From Moringa oleifera (Eukaryota > Streptophyta > Magnoliopsida > Brassicales > Moringaceae), in the NCBI GenBank assembly GCA_021397835.1, contig JAJFZO010000191.1:3849001-3913000 (forward strand): DNA of 64,000 nt, given 5' to 3'. Position 1 is the first letter of the stretch. The number at the start of each line of letters is the position of its first letter. This document shows, one piece after another, positions 10,831-22,839 of the stretch. The translations under genes were made by a program, and so were the position numbers. The notes beneath the pieces are model-generated. The model did no database searches. It had not been told where the DNA came from and saw nothing but the letters and a program-made list of their open reading frames with translations.

Positions 10831-12830
10831 ATTTTTTTATTTTAAAAAAATAATATTTTTTTTAAAAAAATAAAAAAAATAAGTATTGTTATATTTGGTT
10901 TATTGAAATTAAATAAAATATAAATTTATTTTCATATCTTTGATTTATCAAAGAATAAGTTAAGAAAATAATTGAAACAAGTTTAAAAGATTAATATATT
11001 TTTTAATTAAATTAATTATAATTTAATTAATTTATATTAAAATAATATTAATTAATAAATATTTTATAATAATAATTTATTAAAATAATATTAATTAAAA
11101 ATATATTAATAATTATTTTTATTTTTAAGGGTAAATGTCATTTAAAACCTTAAATTTTACCCTCTCTCTCCAATCAAACATTTACTTTTAAAAAGTATCC
11201 AAACAAGCTTTAGTATTTTAATTTTGTTAAAATTGAACCTCGTTGAAAAATTTAAATATTAAAAATATTCAAATTAGAGATATTTTACAACGAATTTTGA
11301 CTTATAATTTTTTATGGATGTAATAAAATATTTAAGCTATCATTATAAAAAAATTCAAAAATTTTTAAGTACTAAAAATATTTTTCTTAAAAAATATATC
11401 ATCAAAAATTTAAAAAATTCATAAAAAATAGTGAATTAGTTAAAAAAAAATTTTAAATTTGAAGAATAACATTAAAATAAAGTGTCATATCTATTTGATA
11501 AGTTTTTAGTCATTTTTGACGAGGAAAAGTTTATTAATTTTTTATAATTATTTTGAGTGAGGTTTAATTTGGACAAAATCAATAAATTAGGATCTGTTTG
11601 GATACATTTTGAAAGTCAATGTTTGATTGGAGAGAGAGCGTTAAACTCAAGATTTTAAATGATATTTATCCTATTTTTAAATATTAAAATTAAGATTAAA
11701 ATTAAAATTAAAATTAATTATTTTAATAAAAGTAATATTTTTATTTTTTAATAAATTATTTAAAAAATAAAAAATATTATTATTATAAAAATAACATTAA
11801 CTAAATAATATGATAATAATTATTTTTATTTTTAAATATTAATAGTATAATAATAATATTTTTTATTTTTTGATAAATTATTTAAAAAATAAAAAATAAA
11901 AAAATTATATATATATATATTTATATATATATGATAGTAATTTAAAAATTTTTCAAGAGTACGTTAGGAATAGAAAAATATAACAATTCTTTGTTTTTAT
12001 AGAATGACTATTCTCAATATTCACTTCGAAATAATTATTTCGAGTTTTCAAAAAATAAAATTTTTTTAAAAAATTATAATTTTGTGATAAAAATGAATCA
12101 AATATTGAAAAAATAATTTTATACGAAATAAAATAAAAAAAATTAAAATATTGTTCGATCCACTACTTGAATGGTCTTTGCATGTCAATTTATTATTTCA
12201 TTGAATTAAGATATTATTTTTTAATATTAAAATAGTGTTTTGATGTAAAATTATAAATAAGTGATTAAAAAATTATATTTAAGTTCAAATATTGTTTGGG
12301 GAGATGATTAATAAATTTTAAGTTGAAAATTGTTCAAATGTCAAGTAATAAAAAAAATTGAATTTTAAAAAATTATTCAACAAATTTTGTTTGTATAAAT
12401 ATTAATTTTATTTAAATTAATCTATCCATTTAATTTTTGTTAGCTTTAGTTCCAATATTTGGAAGAAATTTTGAAATATTATAAAAAATTAAACCACAAA
12501 AGAAGTTTAATATAATTTAAATTTAAATTTTAAAATTTTAATTTATTTAATTGGTGTGTGAATTTCAAATTAAGCATTGTATTCTTTTATTGCTTGTCCA
12601 AGTATACCATTTTATGAAGATGAAGATGTTTTTCGTATTTTATTTCATCAAATTGTTTTTTAATATTCAAAATAATACAAAAGTTTCACGTATAAATATC
12701 ATTAAATTGTAAAATTTAATTTAAATTAAATTGACATATAAAAATTTATTTAATAACTTTTTAAATTTTAATTTTTATTTAAATAATCTTTACAATACAT
12801 AAACCTTTTTTTCCATTAATGAAATAAGAA
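10830..12830. other. AT-rich spacer carrying the complete MITE
   Basis: Two kilobases with long A and T runs and no genes. It includes the intact MITE at 11129-11671 and an (AT)n microsatellite at about 11906-11932. Confidence 0.7.
11129..11671. mobile_element. Complete MULE-type MITE (543 bp) with long terminal inverted repeats and 9-bp target duplication
   Basis: The left end begins GGGTAAATGTCATTTAAAAC and the right end, read in reverse complement, begins GGATAAATATCATTTAAAAT. The similarity continues inward for roughly 110 bases, including CTCTCTCTCCAATCAAACAT in both arms. The element is flanked by the same nine bases, TATTTTTAA, at 11120-11128 and 11672-11680. Long inverted repeats, 9-bp duplication, small size and lack of coding capacity are the marks of a non-autonomous Mutator-like element. 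The arms are close but not identical, so the insertion is not very recent. Confidence 0.82.
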
Positions 12831-13423
12831 GATGCCTTTCGCAAGCAGGAAGGAACGTGCAGCAGCTTCCGTCTAATTAAATTCGCCCATCTTCTTCAAG
12901 CTGTTGTGTCGCAACCAAGGCAGCCACGTCACCTAATGGCCCACTGATCATGAATGAAACGTGAACCCATCAATTACAAAAGAAAAAAGAAATACTTTTT
13001 TATTATATTTATTTAATATATTCATAATTATACACGTGACAAAGTATTTATTTTAATTTCTATGATTTAATATTGAGATGATATAAATTTAAATGTAAAC
13101 AAAAACCAAAAAAAATTATATATATATATGGGGGGTGTGTGTGTTTAGAACGGCGTCGTGGGGCTTCAGTGATCCTGCCAGGTGTGAACAAAGGGGCCTG
13201 ACTGTAGCGTTAAGTGTTTTCGCAACACAAATCACACTTTAATGACGAACCATCTCGACGGTCCTTCGGTGTTCACATTGCCCGCCTAATTACTCGCTTA
13301 CCTAATCAGGATCCGAGCACTTCTCTTTTCTTTATATATAGGCGCATTTCTGTAAAGCAGAACAATTCCCAGATTTCCAGATCAGAGACTTGTGTTGTGT
13401 GTTCTTGAGAGCGATTTTCATTA
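12830..13423 (+). promoter_or_regulatory. Promoter of the tau GST gene: TATA box and G-box
   Basis: A TATA box (TTTATATATA) lies at 13331-13340, about 90 bases before the start codon. An ACACGTGAC G-box/ABRE-type element lies near 13032-13040 (core 13033-13038). A CACGTC element lies near 12927. An (AT)n run sits at about 13115-13128. G-box elements fit the light and ABA responsiveness known for GSTU17 in Arabidopsis, but regulation here is inferred. Confidence 0.55.
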
Positions 13424-14453
13424 ATGGGGATGAGCGACGTGAGGGTGTTGGGTGCTTGGGCGAGCCCATTTGTGATGCGCGCTAGAATAGCGCTTAACAT
13501 CAAGTCTGTAGCTTATGAGTTTCTTCAGGAGACGTTGGGATCCAAAAGCGAGCTTCTTCTTCAATCAAACCCTGTGCACAAGAAAATCCCGGTTCTCCTT
13601 CATGGTGACAAACCCGTCTGTGAGTCTCTCATTATTGTCGAGTACATTGATGAGGCTTGGTCCTCTGGTCCCTCCATTCTTCCTTCTGATCCTTATGACC
13701 GTGCCACTGCACGATTTTGGGCTGCCTTTATCGATGAGAAGGTTCCTTCTTGAGTTCTTTGTCCTTTGACTGGACTGTGCTTTAACGTGTTTGGTTTGTT
13801 CAACTTTTGGTTTTGTTTTCCAGATTAATCTCTCCAAAATGGTTTCTTTTTCTGTCGTTTGCATCAGTAAGCGTCTGCATTAGCTAATCTGACAATGAAA
13901 CTTATCCTTTCAAAGAGTTTAACGCTTAGATTCATATTCTTTTATGAAGCTGTGGGATGATGAAGATAACTGGTGTTAACATTAGTCACTAAATATTGGT
14001 GCTTAATAGAAAATGGTGAATAATCTTTTGCCCACTTTGTTTCTGTTTGGCTAATAAACAACTCTTTGATGATTTCAGTGGTTCCCAGCAATGAAAAAAC
14101 TGGGTGGTGCTCAAGGAGAGGAGAGGAAGGCAGCACTTGGGGAACTGGAAGAAGGGATAAGGCTGTTGGACGAAGCATTCGCCAAATGCAGCAAAGGGAA
14201 GCCTTTCTTCGGAGGAGATCAAATTGGGTTCATTGATATTGCATTCGGCTCCTTATTGGGTTGGTTAAGAGTCACAGAGAAGACGAGTGGGATCAAGCTC
14301 CTGGATGAGGCCAAGACTCCGTCTCTGGTCAAATGGGCTGACAGTTTCTGCGCTGATGCTGCTGTGAAGGATGTCATGCCTGAGACTGATAAGCTCGTGG
14401 AGTTTGCTAAGGTGCTCTATGCCAAAATGAGCGGTGCACAGCCACCCAAGTAA
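13424..14453 (+). CDS. Tau-class glutathione S-transferase (GSTU17-like)
   Basis: Two exons, 13424-13741 and 14079-14453, give a 230-residue protein. The single intron follows the FIDEK codons, the usual tau-class position. The thioredoxin-like N-domain has the catalytic serine Ser14 in [10 protein letters not shown]. The glutathione-binding residues fall at the usual places: Lys41, Lys54-Ile55, and Glu67-Ser68 in [14 protein letters not shown]. The all-helical C-domain contains [17 protein letters not shown]. The enzyme conjugates glutathione to electrophiles or acts as a peroxidase or ligand carrier in the cytosol. By eye it resembles GSTU17/18 more than GSTU13-16. ATG at 13424 is preferred; the in-frame ATG two codons later is possible. 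Confidence 0.93.
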
Positions 14454-16661
14454 CTGCACTAGCCATGGAGGTCGCCCAGGTGATGAGACAGCTGACTGTT
14501 GAGTAGCAGGAGGAAGATTGAGAAATCACGCAGGGTACTTCTTAGTTGGTGATCTAGCCAGTCTATGCCTCTATGTCCTTTCTTTCTTCTCTTGTGTGGA
14601 AATCTACTTTCGCAGATGAGGTTTTATCTGATATGAGAAATAAAAGTTTCAGTTTTCTTTTCCATACTTGATCTTCCATTATACCCCATAAGAGATAAAA
14701 CTTTTGAGATCTTTGGTGATGGATCAGCTGAGTATAGTGATTCTTGACCATCATAAGTAGCTATAAAGAACTGAAGCTGTTGCAGAATGAGAAAAACCAT
14801 GGAAAGATTCATACCTTATGCTTTGCAATGGAGAAGAACATCACCTGTTAACAGGAAGACTCATCTTCACTGTCAAGGTCATTACTGCCCAGGGAACATG
14901 CAATTAGAAAGAGAGAGAGAGAGAGAGGGAGAGAGAAAGGGGGTGGTGGCCCTGGTGGATTAAAGTCAAGTAGGTTTGCATCTTTGTATAGCGAGTAATG
15001 TTTCATTGATGAGGTGATTCCATGAACTAAACTGATGGGTGACAGACAATAAAGGACACCCAGCATAACATGCGGGGACCCTTTTTGTCCAGACATATAC
15101 AAATATAAAGGCAAACACAGAGAAGGATGCATGGGTCATTCTTACAGGCCATGCTTTTCTCCTTTAGCTAACTCAAAACGTTCCTTATTATATCATCAAT
15201 CAGACGTGTTCATTCCAGAAGAGTAATGCATCTTTATAGTTCATTTTACATGACATTGCCTTGTGAGGAAGGTGGGTCTGGGTTGGTTCTTTGATAGAAA
15301 GGCAGAAAAGCTTTATGCAAGTTCATTAGGATACAAGACTGTTTTGTGGGTTAATCTTCAGAAATCCTCCTGTTTTGATCTTGCTAATCGGGCAGATAGT
15401 AACACTTCCAACTCATTGAAAGATGGGAACTTATTTAACTCCATCACTGCAGAGACAACCAACTGACCAGACTGACAAATAGTGTCCTTTGCACTCACAT
15501 GACCCATCATACTTATCACAGAGTAGCATTGGTAACATCGACAAAGCTTGGTAACCTTTCTCTGTGAAACAAGAATTTAAAACTCTTCTGCAAATGGGAA
15601 AGACCTTCATTGGAGTCCCCACCTCACATGCTTCCTAGTTTACTATGAACATGACAAACAAGAAACAGTTCCCTGGTATAGATGGATTAGTTGTTCATGC
15701 TCATCCGAGGCCTCAATCACTTGTAGTTTCGGCCATGCTAGCCTAAAGTATCACATGGGAAGCAATACCCAGATCACACATACATGTGATTTTTAGACTG
15801 AAATGAATATGGCCAATTGCAACATCAAGAGCCCATTCGTGATGTGGGCAAGATTAACAAGAAAAGTTGGGACTCTTGGGGATAAACCCATATGCCCATC
15901 TCTTGCAGAAAGTACATACTTGCCTTACTCTAGAAATCTACACTTTAAAACATAATAAAGTTTAATATATGAATTATGAAATTTATATAAGCTTAACATT
16001 TAGGGATTGTCTCCAACTATAAGGCATCTTAGTAATCTCACAAGCAACATTTATTTTTTCTGTTCTTGGATACTATTTGAAGAGACACATCCAGAAAATA
16101 ATGCAAAAATGAAAATCTAAGATGGTTCATCTTATAAAAATCAGACAACCGGTCATCAATATGTTACACGTGGATCACGTTAAATCGGACATTGACGAAT
16201 TCCTGATTGTTTGCTTTCTTGGCACGAAGATGTCGCTGATAAGGATCGCAAATTGAGAAGTGAAAAAAGTGAAAAAAGACGTCATTTTCTTTAGTTTGTA
16301 ATTCAGTGCTTTGGCTGAGTTTTGTGTACAGCAGCCATATGAACCTGAAGACACCTAAGCAGCAGGTTTTGATGCCACCCTCTGGTTCTCTAACCAAGCG
16401 TGCCGAGACAAGAAGGAGTCCTGGATTCACGTGATCCGTTCTGTATATATGGTAAGGCACACTAAGATGACGTGAGACCCTTCCCTCAGTTCTTTGTGAA
16501 ACAAGAATCCCAAACTCCTCGGAGTCGCCTGTGCGCTTCCTAGCTCCCTCTATCGCGTTATTCCTTTATTTTCTTGAAGCTGTTCAAGACCCAGAAGATT
16601 AACGCCTCTGATTTAAAAGGAAACGTAAGGATTGAGAGATTGAAGACCAGAGGAAGGTAAA
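14454..16661. other. Intergenic region between GST and TTC38-like gene
   Basis: Only short frames without recognisable families. A (GA)n tract lies at about 14908-14938. A TATATAT stretch at 16443-16450 could be the TATA box of the next gene, about 215 bases before its start codon. Confidence 0.45.
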
Positions 16662-19600
16662 ATGGAAAGGAGAGTGAAATTGGATCGATGGGGATATGAG
16701 GTCTGTACGTCTTCTGATTCTTGTATCTCTGCTATCAACGCCTACTATCATCAGGTATGCCTCTTTAATTCTTTCTTTAGTTAAATCTCAAAACATTTAT
16801 TAGGACTTTTCAGTTTTATGGGTTGCTTGGGTTTGATTATTGAAGGTGCTTTCTTATGGAAGAGAGAGGAAGGTGATTTTAGAAGCTCTTGTTCATGACA
16901 AGGAATGTGTTTTGGGCAACATTCTGGCTGCTCATTTCCTCTGCTCCTCTGATCATTCTAAAGCACTATTCCATATTGAAGCCGCCAAGTCTCGTCTAGT
17001 AAGTTCTCTTTTCTTGTTTTTTCTAATGCACTTATTATTATGATAATAGAAAGATTTTTGAGGCTGGAGGAGGTTGGCCTCTGTTGAAAAATATTTCAAT
17101 CTTGGGATTTTGTTTTCTTGATTGGTAAAGTCCTTGTGCGCAGGAACAAGCAACCTCATACGAGAAAGCTGTTTTTGATGTTGTCAATTATTTGATTTCT
17201 GAGAACAGAGACGATGATGAGGCTGTGGAGTTGCACTCTAAGGTACGCAAGCAGTAGATGATTCTTTCTTAATGATAGTTGAATTAATTGTTGTGTGTAT
17301 ATCATTTTTCTTTCATGGATTGCCATCAGATCATGATGTTCTTCTTGAAGTTTATTCCATTTCTTTATATGACTATCTCTGAAGTTGCTTGAAGCAGAAC
17401 TCAAGAAGAAGGTCACATTTCAAATTCTGTTTGCAAGAAAACTAAAGTTTAATGAATAAATTCCACCACTGTGTTCTTGATTATCTCTGTTATGGTACCC
17501 TGAGCCATTGAATGTGGTTATCTTGTGCTCAGAACCCAGCTAATGGATGAACTGATCAATATTACTTTACAAAGAAGGTGCCACACAATCAGTGGGAGGA
17601 GTTGTTGTGTTATGCCTCCAATCTCTAGATGGTACCTTATAAAGTTAACAATCAATTGGATGAGTCCTGGAGTATGAACTACTCTGTGTGTGTGACCTGT
17701 GACCAATATAATCAGAAATGGTATAATGTCTAAGCCTTGAGTCTTAAAAAACATCGGAAAGATAAAGGAGTGTAGTAGACTGACCTAGCTTAAAATTACT
17801 GTTAACGGTTTTTAGTTCTTAGTTTTTTTCTTTTATAGAATGAGTTATGAATATCATCACATGTTAATGAGCAGATTTCTTCTATTTCTCATTGGTTAAT
17901 TTTTCTTGTCAATGATCCGAGTAATATACTTTGTGATTAATTAGTTGACATCAATCTTACTATTAGATATTTGGTTCAAATTTTGGTTCTTGTAAAAGAT
18001 ATGTTCCTTGTATATAACCTATATTTTCATTGCAGTTCTTGAAAGAGTTCCCCAAAGATTTGGTTTCACTAAAGAGAGCCCAAATACTGTGCTTCTATAT
18101 GGGTCGAGCTGATCTATCTTTAGATCTTGTTCAACAGGTTTCTTTCTATTCATTCGATAAATTTTGTCTATACATACCTCAGCAAAGTTGAAAATGATTT
18201 CTTTTCGTTTTTCTCTGATAACTTGCATGGAGTAGCACTGGCTGGAAATAAGCCTGACAGTCGAACATATTTACATATTAATTACTTATATGATTGACTC
18301 GCTTTCACTTGGCCTGTCCAATTAAATTTTATGATGGTTGCAACTTCAATAGGTTCTACCTGCAAATGAACAAGAAGACTTCATACATGGAATGCTTGCA
18401 TTCCCATTGCTAGAGCTTGGCCGAATGGCTGATGCTGAGGAAGCTGCAAGAAAGGGATATGAGATCAACAAGCAAGACTGCTGGGCACACCATGCTGTGA
18501 GTTTCATTTATTCATGTTTCCCTTATGCTTGGCATAATTAGTTTTCAATTGTTTTACTTAGTTGGATGTGAATACCTGAATCCCTGCAGTTTGCTGTTAA
18601 AACTTAAAATCTCTCCTCATATGGCTTCCTATTAAATGTAAAGCAGAAGCGTGACCAAATAATGCACTAACTATATCAGCAATGCTAGACCATGATTGCA
18701 TTCAAGTTTTACTTTCTGCTGCAAGGTCTTTTACTTTACCAAGATTTCTAATATTATGCCCTTCAATTATTCTCATTGGGTTTGTCTTTGCTTGCAGATC
18801 TGTCATGTCCTTCAGTATGAGTGTCGTTTCAAGGAAGCAGTACAGTTCATGGAAGAATGCTCATCCTCATGGAGTCCTTGTTCATCATTCATGTACAAAC
18901 ATCAATCCATCTACATTATTCTTTTTCTTTTATTGGATACAAATACTATATATTTATATTTGGAGCTCCACGAATTTTAAGTTCATGGACCTCCAAATTG
19001 TTTCCATTTGATGGAAATTTAATTTCAATGTTTAGGTACACACACAATTGGTGGCATGTTGCACTTTGTTATTTGGAAGGTCATGCCCCCATAAGAAAAG
19101 TCCTAGAGGTTTACGATCAATGTATCTGGAAGGAGCTGGAAAGAAGTGATGCTGTGCGTCCAGAGGTACATTTCTGTCTTCATTCATGATCCGGGTTTCT
19201 TTATTACGGATCTTAACCTCGTTTTCTTTTAGGTTTACTTGAATGCTCTGGGTTTGTTGTTGCGCGTGTATGTACGGGGTGAACTTGACATCTTTGAGGA
19301 TCGTCTGAACATCTTAGCAAGTCAACTAACCGATCATGTGAGTTGCATTCATCATTTTGTCTGCAAACAAGTTTTCACTCTGATTAAGCATTTGTAGAAT
19401 TGTTTTCTGATTACGTACTTGTGAGCTACAACTTTCAGTCAAATTGGCACTTAGAATGGCACCTTGACGTGTTGATAGTATGGGCATTAGCCAACACCGG
19501 GGAGCTTTCAAAAGGACAGGATTTACTTGAGGGCTTGAAATCTCGGTTAGAAGGAATCTCTCTTCTTTCACACTTTCAGATAAAACCCAGCATTTATTTC

Positions 19601-20368
19601 ATTAAAATTGTGTGCTTTCTTTCAGAATTCACATGATGACCAAGAAGAAGCAACAATTGATGCAGAAAGGACTTGTGGTTTGTTTCTATCCCTACTTAGA
19701 ACTTTTATGCATTCACTAGGAATTACTGCTAATGACATTTTTACTTAAAGAGAGATTATCAATAATGTTGGATCCTTCTCTCAGCTTGCAGAAGCAATGT
19801 ACGAGTATGGAAAGTGTAATCACCGACGTTCTTTAGAATTACTCGGACCAGATTTTGATGCCAGAGATTACAAGGTATTATTCTCTTGGTTCATTTGTGC
19901 CTGTCCTCCATTTTCATATTCAACTTTTCATATTGAAAAAAAAGGCATGAATTTCCCTTCTTCGTGTTAGATGATTGGGGCATCCGATGAACAAGCTGAT
20001 GTATTCAATGAAGTTTGGTATACAATGCTGCTCAATACAGGACAAATTGCAAAAGGTACGACTCATACCCATGCTTCGCAACGCTTCTCAGTGACTTCTT
20101 TCCTGACTACGGTTTAAAAATTGTAGCAATCCAAGTTATGGAGAAGAGGATCTTAACAAGGGAAGGGGTCCCTTTCTTGTGGCGCCTGCTGGTATGCGCT
20201 CTGGTTTACATGCCTAAACTTTCAACCAGGCAAGCTTATTTGTGATCCCTTTTCACATTCGATTGTTCGTGTTTGATTCAGGAGGAATGTTATTTGATCG
20301 CCGGCAGGCCAGAAGCTGCAAGTGCTGGCCAGAAGGCGAAAGCCTTAAATGCGGCATATTTCTTGTAG
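16662..20368 (+). CDS. TTC38: Tetratricopeptide repeat protein 38 (TTC38) family
   Basis: Fourteen exons give 468 residues, essentially the family length: 16662-16754, 16846-16998, 17144-17242, 18036-18137, 18353-18496, 18798-18892, 19036-19165, 19233-19337, 19439-19545, 19626-19677, 19785-19874, 19971-20055, 20127-20191, 20282-20368. All borders are GT-AG and all phases agree. The protein is a helical TPR-like solenoid. Recognisable family blocks are CWAHHAICHVLQYECRF, the HNWWH motif at residues 232-236, LLGPDFDARDYK, FNEVWYTMLLNTGQ and GVPFLWRLL. No enzymatic activity is established for the family; it is thought to be a cytosolic scaffold. Arabidopsis homologues sit beside DUF569, GALT4 and GSTU genes, as here. 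The gene is convergent with the LRK10L kinase. Confidence 0.9.
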
Positions 20369-20854
20369 CTGTTATCAACACAGGTAGGATGTCACCAGGT
20401 TGAACCATTGTTCATGGGTACTGTGATATAACTTGAATAAAATGTGTAAATTTGAGCTGAATATTCATAAGCAATTTTATGAAAGATTTTCTCTTTAAGA
20501 CTGTCAAATCCTGAAAGTTGAATATGTTGTTCTAGTTGGCATTCTTCCCTGTTGGAACCTGGAAATGAACCCAATGAAAATGGTTCTTGCTGTTAAAAGA
20601 TCAGCACAGATGAGATGCTGATTCGAAGTTAAAAATGAAAATGCACTGTACAAAGTGAAAATTTGGTACAACACAATGAGAAACAGACAGTAACGGGAGT
20701 CTGGGGGTAGAAGAACGGCCCACAGATTCGGACTTCATATTCTCTTTCACCAATCAGATCTTTTCTTTCCGACAGAGTCAGTCATCAGTCAAACCCCACA
20801 ACCCACCCGCATGTGCACGTGGACCCATCTGCGTAGATCTGATCAGATCAGAGA
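20369..20854. other. Spacer between convergent genes
   Basis: Short tail-to-tail spacer that must hold both 3' UTRs. No coding sequence seen. Confidence 0.6.
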
Positions 20855-22789
20855 TCAACTTCTTGCCACGTCACCAACACTTGCGATGGCACTCGAGCTC
20901 GAGTTAGAGTTCGACCCGCGGAGCGCACGTGCGGAACCCCTGATCCGCTTCAGCTCCTCCACCACCTCCCTGGCGTCTGGACGGTCGTCCTTGTCGGCCG
21001 CAACGCATCTGAAGGCTAGCTCGGCTACTGCGCCAACGCCGTCCATGGCTTCTGCGTCTAGGGCCAAGACGGGTTCCACCACCTGCTGCAGTAAACCCAT
21101 CTGGATTTTCGAAACCATCAGATCAGCCAGCGCCATCTCCCTCTTTTCTCGGCTCTGGTCCACCGCTTTCAACCCTGAAATTAGCTCCAGCAGTACCACC
21201 CCGAAACTGTACACGTCGCTCTTCTCGGTTAACCGGAACGACCGGTGGTATTCCGGATCCAAGTATCCCGGTGTACCCTGAGGCCCGGTCCAGACGAACC
21301 CAGAAGACGATGATGATGTTTCCGGGAAAGCCAAGAGCCTCGATAACCCGAAGTCGCCTACTTTGATCCTCATATCTTTCTCCACAAAAATGTTTGACGA
21401 TGTGATGTCTCTGTGGACAATGGCCGGCACAACTGAAAAGTGCAAATACTCGATAGCTAAAGCTGTTTGCAGTGCGATTTCCAGCCTGACTTGCCACGTT
21501 AAACATCCTTTACCGTAGATGCTTTTGGGGCCATGGAGATGGTCCGCGAGGGTACCGTTAGGGACATAATCGTAGACTAGAAGGAGACCTCTCGGGTCGC
21601 TGCAATATCCATGAAGCTTGACGAGATTTGGGTGATCAATGGAGGATAAAATCAAGATCTCGTTACAAAATGATTTGGTCGAGAATGCCTTCCCAGGTGC
21701 TGCCGCATCGTGGTGGTGCCTATGGAGGTACTTCACGGCGACGATTCGGCCATCGCGGAGCTGACCCAGGTACACCGACCCGAACCCGCCGTCACCGATT
21801 TTGCGCTTGGAATCGAACCGGTTGGTGGAGGACTCCAGCTCTTCGTAGGTGAAGACTGGCGGGAGGAGACTGGCAGAGCGGAGGCGATGAAGAAATAGAG
21901 TGGTTGGGTCTTCTTCGTTGGGCGATGATTTTAGTCCCCTGGAGCGGAGAAGAGCGAAGCCGATAGAGGCAACAAGCAGCAAACATGTCAATGCGAAGAC
22001 AGAAGACAAGATTGCAACTCGATTGGGATTATCTGGGCTAATCCAAGTAGGTGAAAAGCGCGATTTGGACTGGAAGCAAATGAAATGCTTGTTGGGGTCT
22101 GAAGAATTGAAGCCGCAAACTCCATTTTTGGCCTGGCAACTCTTGCAGCTCAAGAAGTAAGGGTCTTGAGACTCGTCCCATTCAACTTCGATCCCCCCCT
22201 TGGAGAAGAAACTTTCGAGATACCCCAAAATATCATCTCGGCAACGCTGCTCCGACAAAGGACGAGGGGCAGATCCGCAGCCCAGTAGGAACCGAGTTGG
22301 TTCCTTGATGAGCTTGCAGTCCCATGGGCAGTGGCTACAATTTGGCAGATTTGGAGGCGAACAGGGACGAAGAACAGAGAGACGAGAGCAAGAAGCGTCA
22401 GAGACTTGAAATGGCGAGACAGAGAGGTTGATAGAGTGATTGGGGATGGAGAGAACGTGCAGAGAAGAGCAACCACCAGTGTGACCTGCTGTTGTGGGTT
22501 GTGGAGAGAGAAGGAGAGTGGTGTTCGGCTGGTAACGAAGAATCGCAAAGGAGAGGTTGTTAATGGAGATGATGGAGTGAGGAGAGGCGCACTTGATTTG
22601 GAAAGACGGGTGACCGCAACCAGGAGACGAAGAGAAAGGAAAAGAAAGAGAAGGAAAAGGAGGACAAGAAGATCCAGAGATCTCTGGTGTTGAAGAAGAA
22701 CATGCATTAGCAGCTCCACTAACAGCACAAACCAAGCAAACTAATACAGCAACAAGACCACGGCATAACGGCGGCGGCGGTTTAGGCAT
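20855..22789 (-). CDS. LRK10L/WAK-like receptor kinase (GUB_WAK + WAK_assoc + TM + Ser/Thr kinase)
   Basis: Plasma-membrane receptor kinase of 644 residues from the Met at 22789. The frame is open to 22831, giving 14 more residues, but the later Met directly precedes a good signal peptide ending GAANA. Numbering from 22831: the GUB_WAK cysteine-rich region is about 44-230, the WAK_assoc motif CKSCQAKNGVCG about 229-240, the membrane helix 271-295, and the kinase domain about 345-630. Kinase landmarks are the glycine loop GDGGFGSVYLG, VAVK with Lys367, HRD at 473-475, DFG at 493-495 and GTPGYLDPEY. The HRD loop reads HRDITSSN, with Thr where Lys is common. The tail is Ser-rich. The whole gene is one exon. 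Closest to the LRK10L-1 group (At1g25390-like) by eye; ligand unknown, pectin fragments being plausible. Confidence 0.9.
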   Translation of the reverse strand: MPKPPPPLCRGLVAVLVCLVCAVSGAANACSSSTPEISGSSCPPFPSLSFPFSSSPGCGHPSFQIKCASPHSIISINNLSFAILRYQPNTTLLLSPQPTTAGHTGGCSSLHVLSIPNHSINLSVSPFQVSDASCSRLSVLRPCSPPNLPNCSHCPWDCKLIKEPTRFLLGCGSAPRPLSEQRCRDDILGYLESFFSKGGIEVEWDESQDPYFLSCKSCQAKNGVCGFNSSDPNKHFICFQSKSRFSPTWISPDNPNRVAILSSVFALTCLLLVASIGFALLRSRGLKSSPNEEDPTTLFLHRLRSASLLPPVFTYEELESSTNRFDSKRKIGDGGFGSVYLGQLRDGRIVAVKYLHRHHHDAAAPGKAFSTKSFCNEILILSSIDHPNLVKLHGYCSDPRGLLLVYDYVPNGTLADHLHGPKSIYGKGCLTWQVRLEIALQTALAIEYLHFSVVPAIVHRDITSSNIFVEKDMRIKVGDFGLSRLLAFPETSSSSSGFVWTGPQGTPGYLDPEYHRSFRLTEKSDVYSFGVVLLELISGLKAVDQSREKREMALADLMVSKIQMGLLQQVVEPVLALDAEAMDGVGAVAELAFRCVAADKDDRPDAREVVEELKRIRGSARALRGSNSNSSSSAIASVGDVARS

Positions 22790-22839
22790 CGGAGACAATC
22801 GGGAGAAAAACCCAAATGCAGCACTCACCAAAGGTAAGA

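Noticed and set aside
20811..22728. Long open frames antisense or out of frame within the receptor kinase (for example 20811-21281 plus, 22150-22728 minus)
   Set aside because: They mirror the GC-richer kinase exon in other frames, show low-complexity Ser/Arg/Leu composition and no family features.
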